A stretch of 64,000 bases of DNA from DASQHW01 sp038209365 (GTDB lineage Bacteria > Actinomycetota > Acidimicrobiia > IMCC26256 > PALSA-610), in the NCBI GenBank assembly GCA_038209365.1, contig JBBQXS010000005.1, forward strand, positions 1 through 64,000, written 5' to 3'. Of the stretch, positions 24,811 through 31,424 are shown piece by piece (position 1 is the first letter of the stretch; the number at the start of each line of letters is the position of its first letter). The notes below the pieces were generated by a model. It saw only the letters and a list, made by a program, of their open reading frames with translations, searched no databases and had not been told where the DNA came from. The position numbers were made by a program, and so were the translations under genes.

Positions 24811-25233
24811 TCACGCTCGCCGCTGCGCCGACCGGCGATAGCGGATGTTCAGCCGGCGAAGCCTGGCGTTGTAGTCGTTCACGAGCTTCGCACGGCGGGC
24901 GGAATCACGCTCGGCCTCCAGCGCCGCGTCGAGCTCCGCCTCGAGCTGGGCGATGCGCGCCGTCGTGCTGTGCCGGGTTGGCGCGTTCGCCGGCGGCTGA
25001 GTGCGCAGCCCGCTGAGCCAGCCGCCTTCATCGCGACCCGACCTTCGCGCCGGCCGCTCCGGGAGGTCCAGGTCCCGGCGCAAGACGTACTGGTCCGATG
25101 CCTTGTTCACGGCCACCGCCACCACGTCGAGCGGCTTGAAGCACGCCTCGACGCATTCGGCCCGGCTGCAGTAGTCGTAGCCGAGCTCGGCCCGCTCGTC
25201 GGAGAAGCGAGCTCCACAGTTCTTGCAGTTCAA
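24811..25233 (-). CDS. hypothetical zinc-ribbon protein with coiled-coil tail
   Basis: I do not recognise a named family for this 140-residue protein. The N-terminus has a Cys4 zinc-binding pattern: CKNCGARF, then YDYCSRAECVE. A middle segment rich in Arg and Pro follows, then a predicted coiled coil ARIAQLEAELDAALEAERDS before a basic C-terminus. A TTG at 25233 is chosen as start because GGGAGG lies 6 nt upstream on the minus strand and the frame then begins LNCKNC. An adjacent TTG at 25236 has only 3 nt spacing. It could be a nucleic-acid-binding or regulatory protein; that is speculative. Confidence 0.6.
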   Translation of the reverse strand: MNCKNCGARFSDERAELGYDYCSRAECVEACFKPLDVVAVAVNKASDQYVLRRDLDLPERPARRSGRDEGGWLSGLRTQPPANAPTRHSTTARIAQLEAELDAALEAERDSARRAKLVNDYNARLRRLNIRYRRSAQRRA

Positions 25234-25355
25234 CAAATGCCTCCCGGACGCGCTTGGCCAGGCAAACTGCAACACGCCGACGCGCCGCTTTCATCCATGC
25301 CCTGTCGGGGGTGTGACGGCCGGGAGCAACGTGACGGCCGCGCAACTTCGGTCGG

Positions 25356-25442
25356 TGCCCGGGGAGGGGATCGAACCCTCATGCCCTCCAGGAGGGCCGG
25401 CGGGTTTAAGCCGCCTGCGTCTGCCGATTGCGCCACCCGGGC
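25356..25442 (-). tRNA. tRNA-Leu (anticodon UAA)
   Basis: On the minus strand the 87-nt sequence folds as a class II tRNA. The acceptor pair is GCCCGGG/CCCGGGC with discriminator A, the anticodon loop CTTAAAC carries TAA, a long variable arm of the leucine type is present, and the T loop is TTCGATC. The CCA tail is not encoded. The 5' half overlaps the 3' end of the gene at 25406-25750, and the anticodon triplet is also that gene's stop codon. Confidence 0.95.
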
Positions 25443-25750
25443 CGGTTCGGCTCAACGGTAGGCCCGCCGGCGGCATGCAGGAGCACGGTTCGCATTCGCG
25501 CGGCTGCGTCGCCCGCGAGACCGTTCGCCACGACGACACCTTCGACCATGTCGGCGACGACCTCCGCGAGGGGTCGCGATCGCACCCGCACCGCGACCAC
25601 CGGGCCACCCGGGAGCCGGCGGATCGTGCGCGGGGCTCCGGGGCGACGCGGCGGTGTGCGGAACGCAGGCACGACGAGGCCGGCCGCCCGTGTTGCCGCG
25701 CCGAGCCGCCGGGCAACGTCGGCGAACCGAATCACGGGCATACGCTCCAT
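25406..25750 (-). CDS. small hypothetical protein overlapping tRNA-Leu
   Basis: A 114-residue, Arg/Val-rich protein of unknown function (MPVIRFADVARRLGAATRA, RTIRRLPGGPVVAVRVR, VVADMVEGVVVANGLAG). Third positions are strongly GC as in real genes here, and the pattern of hydrophobic segments is protein-like. I see no catalytic motif or membrane segment. Starts at 25750 (MERMPV) or 25741 (MPVIRF) are possible. The last dozen codons (PGWRNRQTQAA) are read through the 5' half of tRNA-Leu. Either this is a real read-through 3' end or the protein lost its own stop; the tRNA would then be processed from the same transcript. Confidence 0.5.
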   Translation of the reverse strand: MERMPVIRFADVARRLGAATRAAGLVVPAFRTPPRRPGAPRTIRRLPGGPVVAVRVRSRPLAEVVADMVEGVVVANGLAGDAAARMRTVLLHAAGGPTVEPNRPGWRNRQTQAA

Positions 25751-25813
25751 CGCCCGTAGTAGATAGCAAGGGTGAGACACTCTTGCTGGGTCGCGACTCA
25801 CCTCCGGGCGGCG

Positions 25814-25895
25814 GCTTCGCCGCGACCGGGAGGATTCGCTGCTCCGGGCCAGTTCGCTTCGCCGCGACCGGGAGGATTCGCTGCTCCCGGCCAGT
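25814..25895. repeat. 40-bp tandem duplication upstream of the MATE gene
   Basis: Two 40-bp copies (25814-25853 and 25856-25895) differ at one base (G versus C near their 3' end) and are separated by TC, giving a 42-bp period. Each copy contains GGGAGGATT, so a ribosome-binding-like sequence is duplicated just ahead of the MATE start at 25900. Confidence 0.9.
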
Positions 25896-25899
25896 GCCG

Positions 25900-27231
25900 A
25901 TGAGGAGGCCGGCGTGGGCTCGTCCCGACCCGCACGATCGGGAGATCTTGCGGCTGGCGCTCCCGGCGTTCGGTGCGCTGGCGGCCGAGCCGCTGTACGT
26001 GCTCGCCGACACCGCGATCGTCGGCCACCTCGGGACGCGGCCGCTCGGCGGACTCGGCGTTGCGGGCGCGGTGCTGACCGCGGTGTTCGGGATCTTCAAC
26101 TTCTTGGCGTACGGCGCGACCGCGACGGTGGCGCGCCGAATCGGCGCGGGTGACCGGCGGGGGGCGACCCATCACGGCGTGGCCGGCATGTGGCTCGCGC
26201 TCGCGCTCGGCATCGGCTTGGCGGCGCTCGGCCTGGCGCTCAGCGGTCCGGTCGTCGACGCGATGGGCGCCTCCGCGCGGGTCCGCCCCTACGCGCTCAC
26301 CTACTTGCGCATCTCGCTCCTCGGCGCGCCGTTCATGCTGGTCGCACTCGCGGGCACGGGCTACCTCCGGGGCCTGCAGAACACGCGCACCCCGCTCGTG
26401 ATCGCGATTGCCGCCAACCTCGTGAACCTCGCGCTCGAGATCCTTCTCGTGTACGGGGCCGACCTCGGGATCGCGGGCTCGGCGTGGGGCACCGTGATCG
26501 CGCAGATCGGCGCCGCGCTGGCCTACGTCGTCATCGTGCACCGCAACGTGCGGGCAGCGAACGCCACGGCTCGACCTGATCTGGCCGAGATCCGCGCGGC
26601 CGCGGTTGTCGGCGCGCACCTGACGGTCCGCACGGGTTCGTTGCTGCTCACGTTCACGAGTGCGACCGCGATCGCGTCTCGTCTCGGTGACGTGCAGATC
26701 GCCGCACATCAGATCGCCTGGCAGCTCTGGTGGTTCCTCGCGCTGTGCCTCGATGCGATCGCGATCGCCGGTCAGGCGATCGTGGGGCGCTCGCTCGGAG
26801 CGTCCGACGCCGTGGGAACACGAACCGCGGCGCGCCGCATGATGCAGTGGGGTGTGATCGTCGGGATCGCGTGCGCGCTGCTCGTGCTCGTCTGCGATCC
26901 GTTGATCGCGATCACGTTCACGCGCGATCCGGCCGTGCAGCACGAGGTGCGTCTCGTGCTGGTCGCCGTCGCGTTGATGCAGCCGCTCGGCGCGATGGTG
27001 TTCGTGCTCGACGGCATCCTGATCGGCGCGGGTGACGTGCGATACCTCGCGCTCGCCATGGCCGCGGCCACCGCCTGCTACGTGCCGTTCGCCGTGCTCG
27101 TGCTGCTGACCGACTCCGGCCTGCTCGCGTTGTGGGGTGCCCTGTTCGTGTTCATGTTCGCCCGTCTGTACGGCATGGGCCGCCGTTTTCGCCGCGATGC
27201 GTGGCTGGTCACGGGCGTGTCGGCTACATAG
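25900..27231 (+). CDS. MATE-family multidrug/cation efflux transporter (DinF-like)
   Basis: A 443-residue inner-membrane exporter with about 12 hydrophobic helices in two MatE repeats. The family expels cationic drugs or metabolites using a Na+ or H+ gradient. Visible features are EILRLALPAFGALAAEPLYVLADTAIVGHLG at the start of repeat one, with the ADTAIVG signature, LGGLGVAGAVL, LRGLQNTRTPL between helices, and AAHQIAWQLWWF in repeat two. The ATG at 25900 is chosen; upstream codons are encoded by the tandem duplication and look non-coding. The gene is followed after 9 bp by the acyltransferase, whose -10 box includes this gene's stop codon. Confidence 0.88.
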   Translation: MRRPAWARPDPHDREILRLALPAFGALAAEPLYVLADTAIVGHLGTRPLGGLGVAGAVLTAVFGIFNFLAYGATATVARRIGAGDRRGATHHGVAGMWLALALGIGLAALGLALSGPVVDAMGASARVRPYALTYLRISLLGAPFMLVALAGTGYLRGLQNTRTPLVIAIAANLVNLALEILLVYGADLGIAGSAWGTVIAQIGAALAYVVIVHRNVRAANATARPDLAEIRAAAVVGAHLTVRTGSLLLTFTSATAIASRLGDVQIAAHQIAWQLWWFLALCLDAIAIAGQAIVGRSLGASDAVGTRTAARRMMQWGVIVGIACALLVLVCDPLIAITFTRDPAVQHEVRLVLVAVALMQPLGAMVFVLDGILIGAGDVRYLALAMAAATACYVPFAVLVLLTDSGLLALWGALFVFMFARLYGMGRRFRRDAWLVTGVSAT

Positions 27232-27234
27232 GCT
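27229..27234 (+). promoter_or_regulatory. -10 element overlapping the MATE stop codon
   Basis: TAGGCT starts with the MATE TAG stop and lies exactly 6 nt before GTG 27241. This suggests an independent leaderless promoter for the acyltransferase in addition to read-through. Confidence 0.45.
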
Positions 27235-27240
27235 TGCCCG

Positions 27241-28158
27241 GTGACTGACACGCCCGACCGCGCACTGGAGATCGCGGCGGCCACGCACCCTGACCTGGAC
27301 CTCACGCACGTCGACACGACTGCCGGCCGTGAGCTCGTGCCGGTCGAGCGTCCGGAGCAGGCGCCCGACGACGTTCGCCGCTCCGACGTCGATCGTTGGG
27401 GCCGCAGCGAGCACTTCCGCCAACTGACCCGCCGGATCTTCGATCCGCTCTACACGCACTGGTTCCGGGTCGAGTGGGAAGGCTTCGAGCGCCTCCCCGA
27501 GGAGGGCGGTGCGCTGCTGATCTCCAACCACGCGGGCGCGATCCCGTCCGACGCGCCGTCGATCATGCACGGCATCGAAAAGGACCTCCGGCGACCGGTC
27601 TACGGCCTGGCGGAGAACCTGTTCCGCAAGATGCCCGTCGTCGGGACGCTCTGGTCGCGCAGCGGCGGGGTCGCCGCTCATCCCGACAACGCCTACCGCC
27701 TGTTGCACGACGAGCACCAACTCGTGCTCGTCTTCCCCGAAGGCACCAAGGCGACCGGCAAGCTCTACGGCGAGCGCTACCAGCTGCGCAGGTTCGGTCG
27801 CGGCGGCTTCGTCGAGATCGCCATGCGCGCCGGCGTCCCGGTGATCCCGCTGGCGGTGATGGGCGCGGAGGAGGCGATGCCGGTCCTCTTCAAGAGCAAT
27901 CGACTCGCCAAGGCGCTCAACGTTCCCTACGTTCCGATCACTGCGAACATGCTCGTGTTCGGACCCGCCGGCTGGGCGATGCCGCTGCCCGCGAAGGTCA
28001 AGATCCGGGTGCTGCCGCCCGTGTACTTCGACGTGCCGGCCAACCAGGAGCGGTATTCGCGTAGCCGCGTCATGGAGGAGACCGAGCGCATCCGCCGGAT
28101 GGTGCAGGACGCGCTGTACGACATGTTGCGCACGCGCCGGTCGGTCTGGTTCGGATGA
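27241..28158 (+). CDS. lysophospholipid acyltransferase family protein (PlsC-like)
   Basis: A 305-residue acyltransferase expected to acylate a glycerolipid at the membrane. Motif I is the variant NHAGAIPSD (His97, Asp104) with two extra residues compared with the textbook HxxxxD, as seen in a large actinobacterial subgroup. Motif III FPEGTKATGK is at 165-174 and motif IV VPVIPLAVMG follows. The N-terminal 60 residues are acidic and not conserved. There is no clear transmembrane segment apart from a hydrophobic stretch after residue 230 (ANMLVFGPAGWAM). The GTG is chosen for its -10 box and spacing. Confidence 0.85.
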   Translation: MTDTPDRALEIAAATHPDLDLTHVDTTAGRELVPVERPEQAPDDVRRSDVDRWGRSEHFRQLTRRIFDPLYTHWFRVEWEGFERLPEEGGALLISNHAGAIPSDAPSIMHGIEKDLRRPVYGLAENLFRKMPVVGTLWSRSGGVAAHPDNAYRLLHDEHQLVLVFPEGTKATGKLYGERYQLRRFGRGGFVEIAMRAGVPVIPLAVMGAEEAMPVLFKSNRLAKALNVPYVPITANMLVFGPAGWAMPLPAKVKIRVLPPVYFDVPANQERYSRSRVMEETERIRRMVQDALYDMLRTRRSVWFG

Positions 28159-28169
28159 GGCGAGGATCC

Positions 28170-28192
28170 GCGGCGCAGGTACCCTGCGCCGC
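28170..28192 (+). terminator. 10-bp hairpin after the acyltransferase gene
   Basis: GCGGCGCAGG and CCTGCGCCGC form a perfect 10-bp stem around a TAC loop, 11 bp after the stop codon. There is no U-tract. It separates the MATE/acyltransferase pair from the SDR gene. Confidence 0.65.
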
Positions 28193-28237
28193 CCGAGGCG
28201 GGGCCCGAGCGGCCCTACAGAGCGGAGGATAGGGCCC

Positions 28238-29272
28238 GTGCGCGTTCTTGTGACCGGGCTCTCCACCTACTGGGGCGGTCGCGTCGCGCAAGCGCTCGAG
28301 CGCCGGCCCGACGTCGAGGTCGTCGTCGGTCTCGACACCCACGAACCGCGGGTCGAGCTCGAACGCACCGAATTCGTGCGCGCCGACACCACACACTCGA
28401 TCATCGCCCGCATCGTCCGCGCCACGCAGGTCGACACGATCGTGCACACACACCTCATCGTCGACTCGACGCGCGTGAGCGGACGCCGCCTGCACGAGAT
28501 CAATGTCATCGGCACGATGAACCTGCTCGCGGCGGCGGGCGCGTCGCAGAGCCCGGTGCGCAAAGTCGTGCTCAAGAGCTCCGCGCTCATATACGGCGCG
28601 AACGCCGCCGATCCGTACGTCTTCCGCGAAGACATGTCTCGCACCGGGCCGGCACGCACCAATGTCGAACGATCGCTGTTGGAGGTCGAAGCATTCGTGC
28701 GCGACTTCGCGGACGACAACCCGCACGTCGGCGTGACGCTGCAGCGATTCGCGAACGTCCTCGGTGACGACATCGACACTCCCTTCGCGATGGCGTTGCG
28801 CCGTCCCGTGGTCCCGGAGATCTTCGGCTTCGATCCACGCGTGCAGTTCGTGCACGAAGACGACGTCGTCGGCGCGCTCATGTACGCAACGATCAACGAC
28901 ATCCCGGGCGTCTACAACGTGGCGGGCGACGGCAACCTGCCGTGGAGCGAGGCATGCGCGATCGTCGGCAAGCGGCGAGTCGCCCTGCCGTTCCTCGCGA
29001 CCAGCCTCGCCGCCGAGCCCGCGCGCATGCTCCGGCTCTGGGACCTGCCGGCCGAAGCGCTCCAACTCCTGCGTTTCGGCCGTACGATCGACAACTCGCG
29101 GTACAAGCGCGCCGGCTTCCGCTACGGGTACACGAGCGCGGGAACGGTTGAGGCGTTCGCACAAGGGCTACGGCTTGCGGCCACCGTAGGCGACAAGCAT
29201 CCGTCGTACCGGTTCGACCGCGACGTCGAGGACTTCTTCCGGCACTCGCCCGCGGTCGTGCGACCCGACTAG
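28238..29272 (+). CDS. NAD-dependent epimerase/dehydratase (extended SDR)
   Basis: A 344-residue extended short-chain dehydrogenase. The nucleotide-binding strand is MRVLVTGLSTYWGGRVAQAL, in which the glycine motif TGxxxxxGG is a variant of TGxxGxxG. LDTHEPRVE gives the acidic residue after strand 2. NVIGTMNLLAAAG is the helix typical of epimerases, and the catalytic Ser-Tyr-Lys site is modified: KSSALIYGAN is present but the usual YxxxK becomes RTNVERSLLE. Loss of the Tyr-Lys pair suggests altered or no dehydrogenase activity. GTG 28238 has GGAG/AGGG upstream. Confidence 0.82.
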   Translation: MRVLVTGLSTYWGGRVAQALERRPDVEVVVGLDTHEPRVELERTEFVRADTTHSIIARIVRATQVDTIVHTHLIVDSTRVSGRRLHEINVIGTMNLLAAAGASQSPVRKVVLKSSALIYGANAADPYVFREDMSRTGPARTNVERSLLEVEAFVRDFADDNPHVGVTLQRFANVLGDDIDTPFAMALRRPVVPEIFGFDPRVQFVHEDDVVGALMYATINDIPGVYNVAGDGNLPWSEACAIVGKRRVALPFLATSLAAEPARMLRLWDLPAEALQLLRFGRTIDNSRYKRAGFRYGYTSAGTVEAFAQGLRLAATVGDKHPSYRFDRDVEDFFRHSPAVVRPD

Positions 29273-29281
29273 ACCGAGAAC

Positions 29282-30076
29282 ATGGACCATGTGAAGGTCG
29301 AGCATCGCGACGTGGTGGCGGTCGTGACGCTCGTCGACGAAGCCCGTCGGAATGCGATGACCGCACCGATGGTCGACGAGATCGTCGCGACGTTCGACGA
29401 CCTCGAGCGCGACGGCACGACCGCGGCCGTCGTCGTGACCGGCGAGCCGCCCGCATTCTGCTCGGGCGCGGACGTGTCGAGCCTCGGAGCGCTCGCGCAG
29501 TCGTCCAACGACGACGAACGGCGATCGGTGATCTCCATCTACGAAGGCTTCCTGCGCGTGCTGCGATCGCCGCTCCCGACGGTCGCGGCGGTGAACGGCG
29601 CCGCAGTCGGTGCGGGCATCAATCTCGCGCTCGCGTGCGACGTCCGTCTCGCCGGCACGTCGGCCCGCTTCGACACCCGCTTCGTCAAGATCGGCCTTCA
29701 CCCCGGCGGCGGCCACACGTGGATGCTCGAGCGTGCCGTCGGACCGCAATCGGCCGCCGCGATGGTGCTGTTCGGCGCAGTCGTCGACGGGCGGCGGGCG
29801 GTGGAGATCGGCCTCGCATGGTCCTGTCATCCCGACGCGGAGCTGGTGGACGCCGCGGCGGAATTCGCGTCCGGCGCGGCCCGCGCGCCGATTCCGCTGC
29901 TCGGCCGGACCAAGGCGACCTTGCGGCAGGCACCCTGGCAGCCGGACTTCGACGCGGCGGTCGCCACCGAGGTCGCGCATCAGGCCTGGTCACTCGGCCA
30001 GGGCTGGTTCCGGCATGGCCGCGGGGCGGGCCGGGAGGGCCGCGGCCCGGACAGTTCGCGGCCTTCATCCCATTGA
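29282..30076 (+). CDS. enoyl-CoA hydratase/isomerase family protein
   Basis: A 264-residue crotonase-fold protein. EPPAFCSGADVSSLG and VNGAAVGAGINLALACDVRLA give the oxyanion hole, and FDTRFVKIGLHPGGGHTWMLERAVG occupies the catalytic region. The classical Glu pair is not present, although an Asp/His-rich loop (GLHPGGGH) may substitute. The C-terminal 20 residues (RGAGREGRGPDSSRPSSH) are low-complexity. The gene lies 9 bp downstream of the SDR and is probably co-transcribed with it. The start is an ATG with GAGAA in front. Confidence 0.84.
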   Translation: MDHVKVEHRDVVAVVTLVDEARRNAMTAPMVDEIVATFDDLERDGTTAAVVVTGEPPAFCSGADVSSLGALAQSSNDDERRSVISIYEGFLRVLRSPLPTVAAVNGAAVGAGINLALACDVRLAGTSARFDTRFVKIGLHPGGGHTWMLERAVGPQSAAAMVLFGAVVDGRRAVEIGLAWSCHPDAELVDAAAEFASGAARAPIPLLGRTKATLRQAPWQPDFDAAVATEVAHQAWSLGQGWFRHGRGAGREGRGPDSSRPSSH

Positions 30077-30103
30077 CGGCATCCGACCGTATTATGATAG
30101 AAT
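30073..30103 (+). promoter_or_regulatory. sigma70-like promoter in an AT-rich island
   Basis: TTGACG (30073-30078) is followed after 19 bp by TAGAAT (30098-30103), with TATTATGATAG overlapping the -10 region. This is one of the few AT-rich spots in the window. It overlaps the crotonase stop and precedes the zinc-ribbon gene, which has GGAG 7 nt before GTG 30145. Confidence 0.5.
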
Positions 30104-30144
30104 CTGGGAGCTCGCGAGCAAGCCTCGGTACGAGGAGCACACCC

Positions 30145-30831
30145 GTGGAACCGTTCCGCTGTCCGACCTGCATCGGCCTTCTCCCGGACGCGCCCGTTCG
30201 ACGTTGCCCCGCCTGCCGTCAGCGCCTGCGCCGTCGCCGGCACCGGGTCCTCGGTGAGGACACCCGCATAGGGGCCTCCTCGTTGCCGATCGACCGTTGG
30301 ATGCTCGACCGATTGGACGCCGAAGGCGTCACGCGTGGACGCGCGCTGCCGCCGGTCGCCTGGCACGGCCGGTTCACGAGCACGCGGCCGGAGGCGCCGG
30401 TCGTACCGGATGCCCCGATGCCCGAACCCGAGCCGGAGCCGGAAGCGGAGGCACTCACGCCTCCCCCGCCGCCCCCGACGGTCGCACCGGCACCGCCGGC
30501 ACCGCGGCCGCAACCCGTGCACGACGAGCTCGATCCCGAAGTGCGCGCGCTCATCGACGAGCTGTACGACCAAGCGCGCGCCGAGGTCTCGGGCAATGAT
30601 GTCGCGTTCTTCGCACCGGTCGCCGAGCCGCCGGTCGTCGCGCCGCCGGTTGTCGAGCCGCCGGTTGTCGAGCCGCCGGCCGCGCCGCAGCCCGAACCGG
30701 ATCCTGCACGGCCGCCGTCGCGACCACCCGCCGCGCCGAACGCGTCGTCGGTCGAACGTCCGGCACGCGCACGCACCGGATGGGTGGCGGCGATCCAGAT
30801 GGACGAGTCGCGGCAACACCCGCGCGGCTAG
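30145..30831 (+). CDS. zinc-ribbon protein with proline-rich disordered region
   Basis: A 228-residue protein that I cannot assign to a named family. The N-terminus is a Cys4 zinc ribbon, PFRCPTCIGLLPDAPVRRCPACRQRL, followed by a basic stretch RRRRHR. Residues 90-210 are Pro/Glu/Ala-rich with repeated PPVVEPPVVEPP-type units, hence disordered, interrupted by a short helix-forming DPEVRALIDELYDQARAE. A role as an adaptor or regulator is possible but unproven. GTG 30145 is chosen for its GGAG at 7 nt and its own promoter. Its TAG overlaps the convergent gene's TAG through the palindrome CTAG. Confidence 0.68.
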   Translation: MEPFRCPTCIGLLPDAPVRRCPACRQRLRRRRHRVLGEDTRIGASSLPIDRWMLDRLDAEGVTRGRALPPVAWHGRFTSTRPEAPVVPDAPMPEPEPEPEAEALTPPPPPPTVAPAPPAPRPQPVHDELDPEVRALIDELYDQARAEVSGNDVAFFAPVAEPPVVAPPVVEPPVVEPPAAPQPEPDPARPPSRPPAAPNASSVERPARARTGWVAAIQMDESRQHPRG

Positions 30832-31424
30832 CCACTGACGAAGCGCGCCACCAGCTCGTGACCTCGCTCACGCCACTCCTCGGCGGTGATCGAGTAGCGA
30901 ACATGGTCCTCGTACACGCCTTGGATCTGCAAGAACCTCACCGCCGTACCTTCGTCGCGTAGACCGAGCTTCTGCGCGACGCGGCGACTGGCCTCGTTGC
31001 GGGGCACGATCGCCGCCTCGAGCCGGTGCAGCTGCAACGCGTCGAATGCATGCCGCATCATCAGCACGACACCCTCCGGCACGTAGCCGCGGCCGGCGAG
31101 CGCTTCGTCGATCCAGTAGCCGATGTAACCCATCTGAAACGGGCCACGCTGGACGCTGCCGAGACTGACCTCGCCCGCGAACCGTCCGTCGACGAGGAAC
31201 AACCCGAACCCGTACGCCGCGTCGAAGTGACGTTGCCGGTCCCACGCACCGCAGCGGGCACGAAACGCCTCACGATCGAGCGCGGGGTCGGCGCTGCCGG
31301 GTTCGGGACGCGGCTCCCAGCGCTCGAGCCACTCGCGACACCGCAGGCGGACCTCCCGCCACGCGTCCCAGTCGTCGACGCGCAACGGACGCAGCATCAC
31401 CCGGCCACCGACGAGCTCGGTCAT
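30828..31424 (-). CDS. GNAT-family N-acetyltransferase (RimJ/RimL-like)
   Basis: A 198-residue acetyltransferase of the RimJ/RimL/ribosomal-protein-alanine type. VMLRPLRVDDWDAWREVR is the first strand-helix unit, GYWIDEALAGRGYVPEGV the acetyl-CoA-binding Q/RxxGxG-type segment (here AGRGYV), and LEAAIVPRNEASRRVAQKLGLRDEG the conserved C-terminal block with the NxxSxxxxxKxG motif. The likely acceptor is a protein N-terminus or small amine. The ATG at 31424 overlaps the stop of the upstream acyl-CoA ligase (ATGA), which fixes the start. Confidence 0.87.
   Translation of the reverse strand: MTELVGGRVMLRPLRVDDWDAWREVRLRCREWLERWEPRPEPGSADPALDREAFRARCGAWDRQRHFDAAYGFGLFLVDGRFAGEVSLGSVQRGPFQMGYIGYWIDEALAGRGYVPEGVVLMMRHAFDALQLHRLEAAIVPRNEASRRVAQKLGLRDEGTAVRFLQIQGVYEDHVRYSITAEEWRERGHELVARFVSG

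Noticed and set aside
25798..28266. 822-codon minus-strand frame opposite the MATE and acyltransferase genes
   Set aside because: Composition is typical of antisense shadow, and both plus-strand genes have strong family motifs.
30594..30720. Pro/Val/Glu repeats of the zinc-ribbon protein considered as a DNA repeat element
   Set aside because: The repeats are in frame and encode a disordered PPVVEPP-type segment, so they are coding low complexity rather than a mobile repeat.
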